Positions 1 to 8,797 of a DNA stretch of 64,000 nt are shown here, one piece after another (within the stretch, counting starts at the first letter, position 1; every line of letters begins with the position of its first letter). The position numbers were made by a program, and so were the translations under genes. The stretch lies in contig JAPSFM010000005.1 in the NCBI GenBank assembly GCA_035063885.1, forward strand, positions 61,040 through 125,039. The letters run 5' to 3'. Source of the stretch: CAADGY01 sp900696665 (GTDB taxonomy: Bacteria; Acidobacteriota; Terriglobia; Bryobacterales; Bryobacteraceae). The notes beneath the pieces are model-generated. The model ran no database searches, was not told where the DNA came from, and was given only the letters and a program-made list of their open reading frames with translations.

Positions 1-1
1 C

Positions 2-1228
2 TACCACCGGTACACGGTGGACGAACATTCACTGATGGCTATCCAGACTCTGGCGGAACTGAAAGCCGGGGGAGAAGCGCCGCGCTGTGGTTTCGCAAAC
101 CTGATGTTGGAAATGGATGCGACCGCGCCTCTCTACTTCGCGCTGCTTTTTCACGATACGGGTAAGGGCAGGGGTTTGGGAACGCACCTCGCCGAATCCG
201 TCCGAGCCGCCGATGACGCGATGGAACGTATCCAGGTGCCGGCTGGAGTGCGCAAGCTCGTACGGGTGTTGATACGGCACCATCTGGATCTTTCGGCAGC
301 CATGTCGTCGAGAGATCTGGACGACCCGGACGTGATAGCGGATCTTGCGGCGCGCATCGAGACGATCGAACAACTCAAGCATCTTGCCCTGTTGACCTAC
401 GCGGATATCAGTGCGGTGAATCCGGGCGCCATGACTCCATGGCGGCGTGAGCAATTATGGAAAGCCTATTTGTGCACATACCGCGAACTGACAACGGAAC
501 TGGAAGACAACAGAATCTCGGCCTTCTCTTCTACCGCGCCGGAGGAAACCGCTTTCCTCGAAGGGTTCCCAACCCGGTATCTTCGTACCCACACGCCGCC
601 GGAAATCCGCGAACATCTTGAGCTTCGCAAAGAGGCCGTCTCTACCGGTGTTGCGCTGCGTGTTTCAAAGAACGACAGCGGCTATTCTCTGGTGATTGTG
701 ACGAAGGACCGGCCGTTTCTATTCGCCTCTATCGCCGGTGCGCTCGCCGGCTTTGGAATGAACATCCTCAAAGCCGAGGCCTTCGCCAACAGAAACGGCG
801 AGGTGCTCGATACCTTTGTGTTCGCGGACCCGCTTCGGACGCTGGAGTTGAACCCGGTTGAGGTGGATCGCCTCCGGTTGACCATCGAAAGAGCCGTGCT
901 CGACCGCCTGGATGTCCGGCGCCTTTTGGACCGGCCGAATCCGCCCGCGCCGCCGCGGAGCGCCCAGATAAAGCCGTCCGTCAGCTTCGACGGCACAGCC
1001 TCGGCAACGGCAACGCTGGTAGAGATAGTGGCAGCCGACCGGCCTGGATTGCTTTATGCTCTGGCGCGCTGTATCTCCGATGCCGGCTGTGACATCGATG
1101 TCGTTCTGGTGGACACGAAAGCCCATCGCGCGCTGGACGTATTCTATATCACGTCGGAGCGGCGGAAACTGACAGATGACCGGCAGGCGCAGTTGCGAGA
1201 CCGGCTCCTCAAAGCGTGCGAAACGTGA
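2..1228 (+). CDS. glnD: Bifunctional uridylyltransferase/uridylyl-removing enzyme GlnD, C-terminal part (5' end outside window)
   Basis: GlnD uridylylates and deuridylylates the PII nitrogen-signalling protein in the cytoplasm. The reading frame is open from base 2 with no start, so only the C-terminal half (about 408 residues) is present. It begins with the conserved YTVDEH motif at the start of the HD domain. The metal-binding HD pair follows (FHDTGKG, about 50 residues in), then RHH and DLDD segments of the hydrolase domain. Two ACT domains close the protein (KDRPFLFASIAGAL near residue 230 and ADRPGLLYALARC near residue 340), the glutamine-sensing part of the family. The nucleotidyltransferase domain must lie upstream. 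It converges on a TPR gene with a hairpin between them. Confidence 0.93.
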   Translation, partial: YHRYTVDEHSLMAIQTLAELKAGGEAPRCGFANLMLEMDATAPLYFALLFHDTGKGRGLGTHLAESVRAADDAMERIQVPAGVRKLVRVLIRHHLDLSAAMSSRDLDDPDVIADLAARIETIEQLKHLALLTYADISAVNPGAMTPWRREQLWKAYLCTYRELTTELEDNRISAFSSTAPEETAFLEGFPTRYLRTHTPPEIREHLELRKEAVSTGVALRVSKNDSGYSLVIVTKDRPFLFASIAGALAGFGMNILKAEAFANRNGEVLDTFVFADPLRTLELNPVEVDRLRLTIERAVLDRLDVRRLLDRPNPPAPPRSAQIKPSVSFDGTASATATLVEIVAADRPGLLYALARCISDAGCDIDVVLVDTKAHRALDVFYITSERRKLTDDRQAQLRDRLLKACET

Positions 1229-1233
1229 TTGAT

Positions 1234-1265
1234 GCGCACAACCGCTCAGCAGCGGAGCCGTGCGC
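1234..1265. terminator. Hairpin between convergent glnD and TPR gene
   Basis: GCGCAC (1234-1239) pairs perfectly with GTGCGC (1260-1265), and inside it CCGCT pairs with AGCGG around a CAGC loop. It sits just after the glnD stop and before the stop of the opposite gene, the place for a shared terminator. No T-run follows on either strand, so a classical intrinsic terminator is not proven. Confidence 0.4.
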
Positions 1266-1283
1266 GCGGGCAAGCGGCCGTGA

Positions 1284-3338
1284 CTACTGCTGGTTAACAG
1301 GTGTGGCGGAATTTTCCCGCGCCAGGCGCACCCTGGCGTTTTCCAGCTTTTTCTGAATCTTCGCGATCTCTTGCGGGTCCTGTTCGGAGGGAGCACTCGC
1401 CCTCCATTCACGCAAAGAGAGTTCCCACTGCGCGATCGCTTCTTTCAGTTTCCCCTGTTGGAAGTAGACATCGGCCAGATGCTCCCTCACGGTTGGATCG
1501 CGGCCGGCTTTATCGAGCGCGCGCAGCAGAAAATCCTCAGCCTTGTCGAGCTTGCCCATCCGGTAGTAGACCCAGCCCATGCTATCCAGGTAAGCGCCGT
1601 TGTTCGGCTCCTTGTCCAGCGCTTTCACGATAAGGTCGTGCGCTTCCTGAAGTCTTACGTTGCGGTCGGCCAGCATGTATCCGAGATAGTTTAAAGCCGA
1701 GGAATTCTCCGGGTTCATTTCCAGAACCTTGCGGAATTCGGCTTCGGAAGCGTCGTATTGCTTCATGCGCTCATACATGGCGCCGCGCGTAAAATGAATT
1801 GCCTCCTTCTCCTCATTGGTGCTGGAAAGCTTGTCGGCCTGCTCCACTGCTTCCTTCATCGCGGTGTAGTTTTTAGCCTTCTCCCAGACCTGTGCGATGG
1901 AGAGGTAGATCTCGCGGTCCGCCTTGCCGTCCATCAGCTTCTTCAGCTCGCTTACCGCCTGCTCCGGGTTGCCAAGGTCCGCAAGCAAAGAGGCGCGAAC
2001 GGCGCCGAGCACTCGGTCATTGGGGTACCTCTGAATCGCCGCGTCCGCTTCCTGCCGGGCCTTGGTGTAATCCTTTGCCGCCCGCCACGTATCGATGATA
2101 TGTGCCGATGCTCTGGGACCTAACTCGTCGTCCAGTTGCGCCAGTTCCTGGAAGGCTTCCACCGCTTCAGCGGGTTGGTCGATCGATCGGTACATCATGC
2201 CGAGCCGCTCCAAAAGCGCGGCACGGTTGCCTTTTTCGCTCGCGTTGTAAAACCGCTTTGCCGACGCTGCGAGTATGGCGGTGAGTTTTTCGATCGCCTC
2301 TTTTGTCCTGTCTTCCGCATCCAGAAGATTGACTTCGTTGTATTGCACCTCGAGGTTTTCAGGCTGCAGTTTCAGGGCTTGCTTGCTGGCCTCGTGCGCT
2401 TTCGTAAAATCCCGCTTCTGCCGGTAAATCTGCGAAATCCGAAGCTGCACCTGGTAATCCTTGGGATCTTCGGCCGCGAGGTCACTATAGAGTTTCAGCG
2501 CCTCGTCGTACTGATCCGACAGCAGAAGATCCTGCGCCAGCCCGCGGCGGATGTCACCGTTTTCCGGTGCAAGCTTCAGCGCCTGTTTCAACGTTTCCGC
2601 CGCCAGGGCATATTCGCGCATCTGTTCGTAACTGCCGGCAAGAGCCATCAGAGTTCGCAGAGAGGGGTTCTTGTCCGCCACTTTCTGCAGCATCTCAACC
2701 GCCCGTTTGCTGTCGCCCAAATCCGCATAAACCATCGCGAGTCCGGCCATTGCATCTTCGTTATCGGGCTCAAACTCAAGAATCTTTGCGTAAGCCTTCT
2801 CGGCTTCCACGGAATTCTGCGTGATTTTGTGGAGTCTGCCCAGCATCAGCCAGGTATCGGCATCTTTGGGGGCCTGCTCGGCGATCTTTTGGTACTGCTC
2901 GATCGCCTTCTTTGCCATCCCCTCGTCGACCTTGTTTTGCTGTGGGTCGCCGATCATGCGCGTGTAAATGCGGCCCAGAATTCTGCGGGCGTTGATGTCT
3001 TGCGGGTTCTGGCGCAGAATCTCTTCCGCGTCCATCACTCCTTCGCGCAACCGGCCGGCCTGGATATATAAATCCGAAAGCTCGTCGCTCAAAAAGCTGG
3101 CGTTTGGGTCTGCCTTAATAGCTTGTTTGAAGTGCTCGATGGCTTTGTCGAGATAGTCGCCGCGGTTGCCAAACGCCGCGGCTTGCTCGGCGTACAAATG
3201 GCCCATCGCGTAGTTGTAATACGCTCTAGGCTTGTCCACTGTTGGACCGGTGGAATTCGCCTGCGCATACAGACATCCGGGGAAAACAACCGCGGAAATG
3301 GCGGAAAAGGTGACAAACTTCTTGATTGCTTCGTTCAT
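1284..3338 (-). CDS. Exported TPR-repeat protein
   Basis: The protein has about 684 residues. An N-terminal signal segment (MNEAIKKFVTFSAISAVVF, ending near AQA) is followed almost to the C-terminus by tandem tetratricopeptide repeats, with recurring A-x-x-x-Y/F and P-x-N/D signatures such as ADPNASF, LKLAPENGD and LEMNPENSSALNYLG. TPR arrays are protein-interaction scaffolds; in the periplasm or outer membrane they often serve glycan or secretion assemblies. I chose the ATG at 3338 because it starts a clean signal peptide and has an AAAGGAT ribosome-binding site about 12 bases upstream; the frame stays open 15 codons further. A cysteine in FPGC near the cleavage site is a poor lipobox. It is divergent from miaA with about 100 bp between. 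The specific partner cannot be told. Confidence 0.85.
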   Translation of the reverse strand: MNEAIKKFVTFSAISAVVFPGCLYAQANSTGPTVDKPRAYYNYAMGHLYAEQAAAFGNRGDYLDKAIEHFKQAIKADPNASFLSDELSDLYIQAGRLREGVMDAEEILRQNPQDINARRILGRIYTRMIGDPQQNKVDEGMAKKAIEQYQKIAEQAPKDADTWLMLGRLHKITQNSVEAEKAYAKILEFEPDNEDAMAGLAMVYADLGDSKRAVEMLQKVADKNPSLRTLMALAGSYEQMREYALAAETLKQALKLAPENGDIRRGLAQDLLLSDQYDEALKLYSDLAAEDPKDYQVQLRISQIYRQKRDFTKAHEASKQALKLQPENLEVQYNEVNLLDAEDRTKEAIEKLTAILAASAKRFYNASEKGNRAALLERLGMMYRSIDQPAEAVEAFQELAQLDDELGPRASAHIIDTWRAAKDYTKARQEADAAIQRYPNDRVLGAVRASLLADLGNPEQAVSELKKLMDGKADREIYLSIAQVWEKAKNYTAMKEAVEQADKLSSTNEEKEAIHFTRGAMYERMKQYDASEAEFRKVLEMNPENSSALNYLGYMLADRNVRLQEAHDLIVKALDKEPNNGAYLDSMGWVYYRMGKLDKAEDFLLRALDKAGRDPTVREHLADVYFQQGKLKEAIAQWELSLREWRASAPSEQDPQEIAKIQKKLENARVRLARENSATPVNQQ

Positions 3339-3442
3339 TCGAAGCCCTGATCCTTTCGCCTGTACCCAGAAGTTGAGAGACACTGGGGGTAGAACTCCCT
3401 CTGTTTCAGTATAACCTTTACGGGAAACAGGGACCCAAGCCC

Positions 3443-4417
3443 ATGTCAGACCGGAACGTGCCGCAGGGCAAACCTGCCCCGGTTATCGTCGTTGTGGGAC
3501 CGACCGGCGCAGGTAAGAGTGATCTCGCGATCTCGCTCGCGCTTGAATTCGACGGAGAAATCGTAAACTGCGACTCCGTTCAGGTCTACCGCCATTTCTA
3601 CATCGGTACGGCGAAGGTTCCTCTTTCGGAGCGCCGCGGCGTTCCACATCACATGCTGGACATTGTTGAGCCCGGCGAACCCTTCACGGCGGGAGACTAT
3701 GCTCGTGTGGCGAGGCGGGTGCTCCGGCAGATTCGCGACCGCGGCAAGCTTTCGGTCGTAGTCGGGGGGACGGGGTTCTATCTCAGGGCTCTGCTCGAGG
3801 GATTGTTCTCCGGCCCCTCCCAAAACCAGGCCCTCCGGGCGCGGCTTATTAGCCGGGAACAGGCCCGGCCGGGGTTGCTCCATCGCTTTATCCGCCGCAT
3901 AGATCCCGCATCGGCGAAAAGAATCCACCAAAATGACCGGAACAAATTGGCCCGGGCAGCGGAGGTATATGCCTTGTCCCGGCGGCCCATGTCCGAGTTG
4001 TTTCAATCCGGGCGGGACCCGCTTCTGGATTTTCACGCCATTAAAATCGGGCTAAATCCGCCGAGGCAAGCCCTTTATGACCGGTTGGACCGGCGAGCTG
4101 AGGCGATGGTGGCCGCAGGTCTTGGCGAAGAGGTGCAGCGCCTGCTGAACGCAGGGATCCCGCAGGACGCCAAGCCTTTCGAGTCCATCGGCTATGCTCA
4201 AACCCTGAAATTGCTGCGGGGCGAAATATGCCCTGCCGAGGCGCTCCAGTCACTGCAACAAGACACACGGCGGTACGCAAAGCGCCAGTGGACCTGGTTC
4301 GCCCGGGAACGTGACGTACTATGGCTTCCGGGTTTCGGAAACGACGAGGCGATTGTTAACGCCGCAATGAAAGCCGTCAGGACGGCCCTAAGCGAATTAG
4401 AGAAGATTCATAGATGA
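3443..4417 (+). CDS. miaA: tRNA dimethylallyltransferase MiaA
   Basis: MiaA transfers a dimethylallyl group from DMAPP to N6 of adenosine 37 in tRNAs that read codons starting with U. The 324-residue length is normal for the family. The P-loop GPTGAGKS is at residues 19-26, followed by NCDSVQVYR with the catalytic aspartate, then the PHHMLD motif, GGTGFYLRALL near residue 108, and the C-terminal ESIGYAQ and RRYAKRQWTWFAR segments that contact tRNA. The ATG follows a GGGA-type ribosome-binding site. The gene diverges from the TPR gene and is followed by a small secreted-protein gene on the same strand. Confidence 0.96.
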   Translation: MSDRNVPQGKPAPVIVVVGPTGAGKSDLAISLALEFDGEIVNCDSVQVYRHFYIGTAKVPLSERRGVPHHMLDIVEPGEPFTAGDYARVARRVLRQIRDRGKLSVVVGGTGFYLRALLEGLFSGPSQNQALRARLISREQARPGLLHRFIRRIDPASAKRIHQNDRNKLARAAEVYALSRRPMSELFQSGRDPLLDFHAIKIGLNPPRQALYDRLDRRAEAMVAAGLGEEVQRLLNAGIPQDAKPFESIGYAQTLKLLRGEICPAEALQSLQQDTRRYAKRQWTWFARERDVLWLPGFGNDEAIVNAAMKAVRTALSELEKIHR

Positions 4418-4495
4418 TCCGTAGGAACGTTTTTTGCCGCGTTTCGTATATATAACTTGTGCATTCGGCAAAAACTTTACGGGGTTGACAAATCT

Positions 4496-4813
4496 ATGAT
4501 GAGAAAACTCGTTCTGCTTTTGGCGTGCGCTGCCGTGGCCGTCGCAAGCGCTGCCGGTACGTATAAAATTACCCTGTTCCAGTCGTCCATCGTAGCAGGG
4601 AGAGAGCTGAAACCGGGGGATTACAAACTTGATCTCGAAAACGGGAAGGTCGTGATCAGACAGGGTAAAACCTCAGTGGAAACCGATGTGAAAGTGGAGA
4701 ACGGCAAGCAGAAATTCGCCGCCACCAGCGTCCGTTACGCAAACAGTGATGGGAAATCGGTAGTGCAGGAGATCCGTCTGGGCGGTACAACGACGACATT
4801 GGTGTTCAATTAA
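4496..4813 (+). CDS. Small exported protein of unknown function
   Basis: About 105 residues. The signal peptide is clear (MMRKLVLLLACAAVAVA, then AAG), and the mature part of about 85 residues alternates charged and hydrophobic residues in a beta-rich pattern (YKITLFQ, LKPGDYKLDLENGKVVI, TTTTLVFN). I recognise the general style of short acidobacterial exported beta-proteins with an LKPGDYKL-type motif, but no described function. Two adjacent ATG codons (4496 and 4499) can serve as start; a GGGG stretch about 12 bases upstream is the only ribosome-binding candidate. The frame could extend to 4457, but that would put 13 polar residues before the signal peptide, so I rejected it. Confidence 0.72.
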   Translation: MMRKLVLLLACAAVAVASAAGTYKITLFQSSIVAGRELKPGDYKLDLENGKVVIRQGKTSVETDVKVENGKQKFAATSVRYANSDGKSVVQEIRLGGTTTTLVFN

Positions 4814-4876
4814 GAACCGGTTTCACAGCAGTTGAAATGTGAGGCGCGCGAAGACCCGTCTGTTAGACTCAAGACT

Positions 4877-6067
4877 ATGTGGCGGTTTCTCGCGCCCCTC
4901 GTTTTGCTGGGGTTGATCAGCAGTGTATTGCAGGCCGGGACGCATCTGATCCTTCCCTTTTTCAATCTTTCCAAGGACACTAGCATTGAATGGGTCGGCG
5001 AGAGCCTTGCGGAAACGATTCACGATGCGCTGTCCGGATCCGGCGTGCTGGTTCTCTCCCGTTCCGACCGCGAAGAGGCTTTCCGGAGATTGCGTATCCG
5101 GCCTTATACGCCGCTGACGCGGGCCTCGGTTCTGAAACTCGGACAGGCTCTCGATGCGGGAACGGTCATCTATGGAACCTATCAACTGGACGCCCCCGCC
5201 GCCCGGAATGCGGAGAAGACGAATCGCACCATCCGTATCACCGCTCGCATCCTGGACCTGGAGCACACGAAGTTGGGACCGGAGTACGGTGAAAGCGGAA
5301 GCCTGAATGAACTAGCTCAACTGCAAAACCGCCTCGCTTGGGAGACGCTGCGATTCGTCCGTCCCAAGTCCGCGCCGTCACAGGAAGTGTTCAAGCGCCA
5401 GAATCCGCCAGCCCGCGTGGATGCCATTGAAAACTATATTCGTGGACTGTTGGCAACCGATGTGGCCCAGCAACATCGGTTTTTCACCCAGGCCGCGCGG
5501 CTGGATAGCACCTTTTTCAAGCCGTTCTATCCATTAGGCAAGTTGCAGTGGGCCAGGGAGAATTACAGTGTCGCAGCAGGTTGGCTGGCCAAGGTTCCCG
5601 AGGAAGATCGCCACTACCGTGAGGCCAATTTTCTGCTGGGGTTGTGCCGGTACTTTATGGGCGACTACGAGTCGGCCGAGAAGGCTTTCTCCCTGGTTCT
5701 CCAAACCGTTCCGCTAAACGAGGTGTACAACAACCTGGGGGCCACGCTGTCGCAGCAGGGACGCTTCCCCGCGGCGCTGACCAATTTTCGAAAGGCGTTG
5801 GACGGCGATTCCACCGATCCCGACTACCACTTCAATATCGGCTACGTGCTCTGGAAAGAAGGCAACTTCTCCGGCGCGGCGGAAAGCTTTCGAGCCGTTC
5901 TCGAACGCGAACCGGAAGATAGCGAAGCCAAGACCATGCTGTCGCGTTGCCTGAAAGCCAGCGGTCCCCGGCCCGGCGACCCCAATGCAGACCTCGAGCG
6001 GCTAAAAGAGGACTTCAACGAGACCGTGTACCTCCAACTGATCGAAGCTCTTGGCCCGAAATCCTGA
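4877..6067 (+). CDS. Exported protein with TolB/FlgO-like N-terminal domain and TPR repeats
   Basis: About 396 residues. After a signal peptide (WRFLAPLVLLGLISSVLQAG) comes a domain of about 130 residues (LILPFFNLS, WVGESLAETIHDAL, GTVIYGTYQL) of the kind that opens FlgO- or TolB-N-like proteins. The second half is a TPR array (YESAEKAFSLVLQ, YNNLGATLSQQGRFPAAL, YHFNIGYVLWKEGNFSGAAESF). Such fusions act as envelope scaffolds, but the target here is unknown. The ATG at 4877 is chosen for the signal peptide. It has no ribosome-binding site; an extended -10-like TGTTAGACT ends at 4869, so the transcript may be leaderless. A receptor-like barrel gene follows 47 bp later. Confidence 0.75.
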   Translation: MWRFLAPLVLLGLISSVLQAGTHLILPFFNLSKDTSIEWVGESLAETIHDALSGSGVLVLSRSDREEAFRRLRIRPYTPLTRASVLKLGQALDAGTVIYGTYQLDAPAARNAEKTNRTIRITARILDLEHTKLGPEYGESGSLNELAQLQNRLAWETLRFVRPKSAPSQEVFKRQNPPARVDAIENYIRGLLATDVAQQHRFFTQAARLDSTFFKPFYPLGKLQWARENYSVAAGWLAKVPEEDRHYREANFLLGLCRYFMGDYESAEKAFSLVLQTVPLNEVYNNLGATLSQQGRFPAALTNFRKALDGDSTDPDYHFNIGYVLWKEGNFSGAAESFRAVLEREPEDSEAKTMLSRCLKASGPRPGDPNADLERLKEDFNETVYLQLIEALGPKS

Positions 6068-6099
6068 AACTGGTGGCGCCACCGAACGAATTACACCGA

Positions 6100-6105
6100 T
6101 ACAAT
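6100..6105 (+). promoter_or_regulatory. -10-like box directly ahead of a start codon
   Basis: TACAAT lies nine bases before the ATG at 6115, and no purine-rich ribosome-binding site lies between them. A transcript from this box would start about three bases before the ATG. No convincing -35 hexamer is seen, so the call is tentative. Confidence 0.35.
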
Positions 6106-6114
6106 AGCGAGTTC

Positions 6115-8727
6115 ATGATCTTTCCGTTCCGCGCTGGCCCTGTTTTCACATTTCTGTCTCTCTGCATGGGATTGGGCGCTCAAACCGTGGCGCCCGCCGG
6201 TTCCGGACCGGCCGCCGTTCAATCTCCACCCGCAAAACCTGCACAGAACGCCGCCCGTCCAAGCATCGGCGCCTCCGCACAGCGCAATGAAAACGTGGCG
6301 ATTTACCAGATCGACAACAACGCCGTTAAGGAATCGAACATCCGGCTCGGCAGCCGTGCAACCGTCGTGACAGACGCGCCCGTCGAGGTAAGCTACTACG
6401 CCACGGAGCACGGACAGAGCGCAAGCGAACTTGTATTTCTCGCGCCGGTTCCAGCGCCCTCGATCTGGCACGGCGAACTGTACCATTCGCATCAAAACAG
6501 CATCTTCAATGCAAGGACCTTTTTCCAGGTTGGGCCGGTGATGCCGTCCCGGCGGAACTTTTACGGAGGCCGGTTCACATCCACGGTTCCCGTCCTCGGC
6601 GCTTTGACCGTCACCGCGGATCAGCGCAAAGTGCGCGGCATGGTGAATGGAAACGTGCTGGTGCCCCTGGCATCGGAACGGCAGCCTCTGACAGAAGACC
6701 CGCAACTCCGGCGGATTATCAGCCGTTTCCTCGAAGCCTACCCCAATCAACTCCCGAACCGGCTTGATTTCGACCCGCGCGCGCTCAACACGAACGCGCC
6801 GCAAACCAGCGACGATACGGATGTAGGTCTGAGAATAGACCGCCCTTTCACAAACAAGAACCGGATCTCCGCCTCTCATGTCCTTACCCGCCGGTGGCAG
6901 CACGCCTTCCAACTCGTCGCGGGCCAGAACCCCGATACGGAAATCCACACCCACCGTTCGCGGCTGACCTGGGAGCGCATCTTTTCCGAGGGCACACAGT
7001 TGAGCCTGGGCTTCTCGTTCAACCGCACCCGCTCTCTTCTGCTTTCTGAACCGAATGCGGTGGGTCCGAGAGTGCGATTCGGTTATCAGATCGAGGAACT
7101 TGGACCCGACAGCCAGTTCCCCATCAATCGGGCGCAAAACGCGTACCGGTGGGGTGCTCTTTTCCGCCGGCAACCGGCGGGATCATCGCACCTGTTCACC
7201 CTTGGCGGCGATATCACCCGCTATCAACTGAATGGTGTGGAGGCCAATAACCAGCGCGGCTATTTTCAGTTCACGAATAACTTCGGCAGAACAGCGATTC
7301 AAAATCTGCTGGTTGGCACACCTTCTCTCTACGAGGTCACCATCGGGGATTTGTACCGCGCGTTCCGGAGTTCCTCCGCGAACCTGTTTTTCGCGGATAA
7401 ATGGTCGCTCTCGCAACGATTTCAGCTTTACTTCGGCCTCCGGTACTCTCTCGAAGGCGCCCCTACGGAGGTTCGCCGTGCCAACGGCATTCCGTACGGC
7501 TGTGATTGCAACAACTTCAGCCCGAGGTTCTCGTTGGCTTACCGCGCCACAGATCATTGGACCGCGCGAGCCGCTTACAACGTGTCGTTCGGCCAAATTC
7601 TGCCGGTTACCTATCAGCAGGTTCGAAATAACCTGCCCCTGGTGCGGTATGTGCAAGTTCAGAATCCCGACTTGATTGAGCCGTTGCGCAACGTTGATTT
7701 GAGTTCCGGCCGGACCTCGCCAACCCTTCTCGCCCCGGACCTGGTGTCCCCCTACGCGCACCAGTACAGTTTCACTCTGGAACGTCCGGTGGGAAAGAGC
7801 GTGACTATGAGGCTCGGGTATCTGGGCAGCAGAAGCCTGAAGTTGATCAACGTCTACATTACCAATAGGGCAGTTCCGGTGGAGGGCATTCCGCTGACGA
7901 CCGCAACGGTCGACCAGCGCCGTCCCGACCCGCACCTTTACGAGGTCAACAACATCGTCAATGGTGGAATCGCCTACTTCGATGCGGGTCAACTGACGGT
8001 AACGTCCGCTTTTCGAAGCGGCCTCGCCTGGAGCGCCACCTATACCTTTGGCAAGGCCATCGACGAAGGCCCCGACTACACCTTCACTGCAGCCAATCGG
8101 GACCTGACTACGGGAAGGAGCCAATGGCAGTACGATTCCTTGAAGGATAAAAAGGGCTTGAGCACCTTCGATTCAACACACTCGCTGACGGTTGCCTACT
8201 CGTACGAATTACCCAGCCCGGCAGCGCACACGCGTATCGGGAGAGCGGTGCTGGGAGGCTGGCAGATTTCCGGGATGACACTACTCAAAACCGGCACCCC
8301 CCTGACGCTGTTCATCGGCTCGGATGGGCCCGGTTACGGCAATGTCGACGGCGGGCCGAGCGACCGGCCCAATATTCTCGACCCGAGTATTCTCGGAATG
8401 ACGATTTCAAACCCGGACGTCGCGCCGCGAATCATCACCAGGGACCGGTTCGCCTACATCACGCCGGGCGAAAACCGGGGGTCGCTTGGGCGAAACACGT
8501 TCCGCAAGGCGGGAATCGCGAATCTTAACGCTGCCCTGACGAAAGAACTGCGGTGGCGCGGTGCACGCGAATGGGCGGCGCTGCTCAGAATTGAAGCTTA
8601 CAACCTGGCCAACCATCCTCAATTCGACGAGCCGCAGCGCAACCTTTCATCGCCCGCGTTCGGCAAGATTACGAATACATTGAACGATGGCAGAGTGCTA
8701 CAAGTTGGATTGCGGATTGTATTGTGA
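6115..8727 (+). CDS. Oar-like TonB-dependent receptor-type outer-membrane protein lacking the usual N-terminal Ig-like domain
   Basis: About 870 residues with a signal peptide (FRAGPVFTFLSLCMGLGAQ) and a Pro/Ala-rich linker. The long beta-barrel part contains family features: VTRRWQHAFQL-like strand patterns, LGYLGSRSLKLINVYITNRA, GLAWSATYTFGKAIDEGPDYTF, GGWQISGMTLLKTGTPLTL, and the closing AYNLANHPQFDEPQR and VLQVGLRIVL. These match the barrel half of acidobacterial Oar-like TonB-dependent proteins, as in the 1154-residue gene at 56927-60391. Unlike that one, it has no carboxypeptidase-regulatory-like domain and no clear plug after the signal. The ATG at 6115 is chosen because the signal peptide starts there; the frame is open upstream into the preceding gene. 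The ligand is unknown. Confidence 0.82.
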   Translation: MIFPFRAGPVFTFLSLCMGLGAQTVAPAGSGPAAVQSPPAKPAQNAARPSIGASAQRNENVAIYQIDNNAVKESNIRLGSRATVVTDAPVEVSYYATEHGQSASELVFLAPVPAPSIWHGELYHSHQNSIFNARTFFQVGPVMPSRRNFYGGRFTSTVPVLGALTVTADQRKVRGMVNGNVLVPLASERQPLTEDPQLRRIISRFLEAYPNQLPNRLDFDPRALNTNAPQTSDDTDVGLRIDRPFTNKNRISASHVLTRRWQHAFQLVAGQNPDTEIHTHRSRLTWERIFSEGTQLSLGFSFNRTRSLLLSEPNAVGPRVRFGYQIEELGPDSQFPINRAQNAYRWGALFRRQPAGSSHLFTLGGDITRYQLNGVEANNQRGYFQFTNNFGRTAIQNLLVGTPSLYEVTIGDLYRAFRSSSANLFFADKWSLSQRFQLYFGLRYSLEGAPTEVRRANGIPYGCDCNNFSPRFSLAYRATDHWTARAAYNVSFGQILPVTYQQVRNNLPLVRYVQVQNPDLIEPLRNVDLSSGRTSPTLLAPDLVSPYAHQYSFTLERPVGKSVTMRLGYLGSRSLKLINVYITNRAVPVEGIPLTTATVDQRRPDPHLYEVNNIVNGGIAYFDAGQLTVTSAFRSGLAWSATYTFGKAIDEGPDYTFTAANRDLTTGRSQWQYDSLKDKKGLSTFDSTHSLTVAYSYELPSPAAHTRIGRAVLGGWQISGMTLLKTGTPLTLFIGSDGPGYGNVDGGPSDRPNILDPSILGMTISNPDVAPRIITRDRFAYITPGENRGSLGRNTFRKAGIANLNAALTKELRWRGAREWAALLRIEAYNLANHPQFDEPQRNLSSPAFGKITNTLNDGRVLQVGLRIVL

Positions 8728-8755
8728 AATAGTACCTGAGCCTTGGTACTGTGCG

Positions 8756-8786
8756 TTGCCGCGATAAAGGGTGAAGAGGCTATAAT
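8756..8786 (+). promoter_or_regulatory. Sigma-70-type promoter for the PP2C gene, probably leaderless
   Basis: A perfect TATAAT lies at 8781-8786 with a TTGCCG at 8756-8761 (19-base spacer). The ATG is at 8798, so transcription starting about seven bases after the -10 would leave a leader of about five bases. No ribosome-binding site is present. Confidence 0.5.
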
Positions 8787-8797
8787 CGGAACACCGC

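Noticed and set aside
2136..3071. Long plus-strand open frame antisense to the TPR gene
   Set aside because: A shadow of a repetitive GC-rich gene; no signal, domain or ribosome-binding site.
4485..4490. A perfect TTGACA just before the small exported protein
   Set aside because: It lies six bases from the start codon, so a matching -10 would fall inside the gene; taken as chance.
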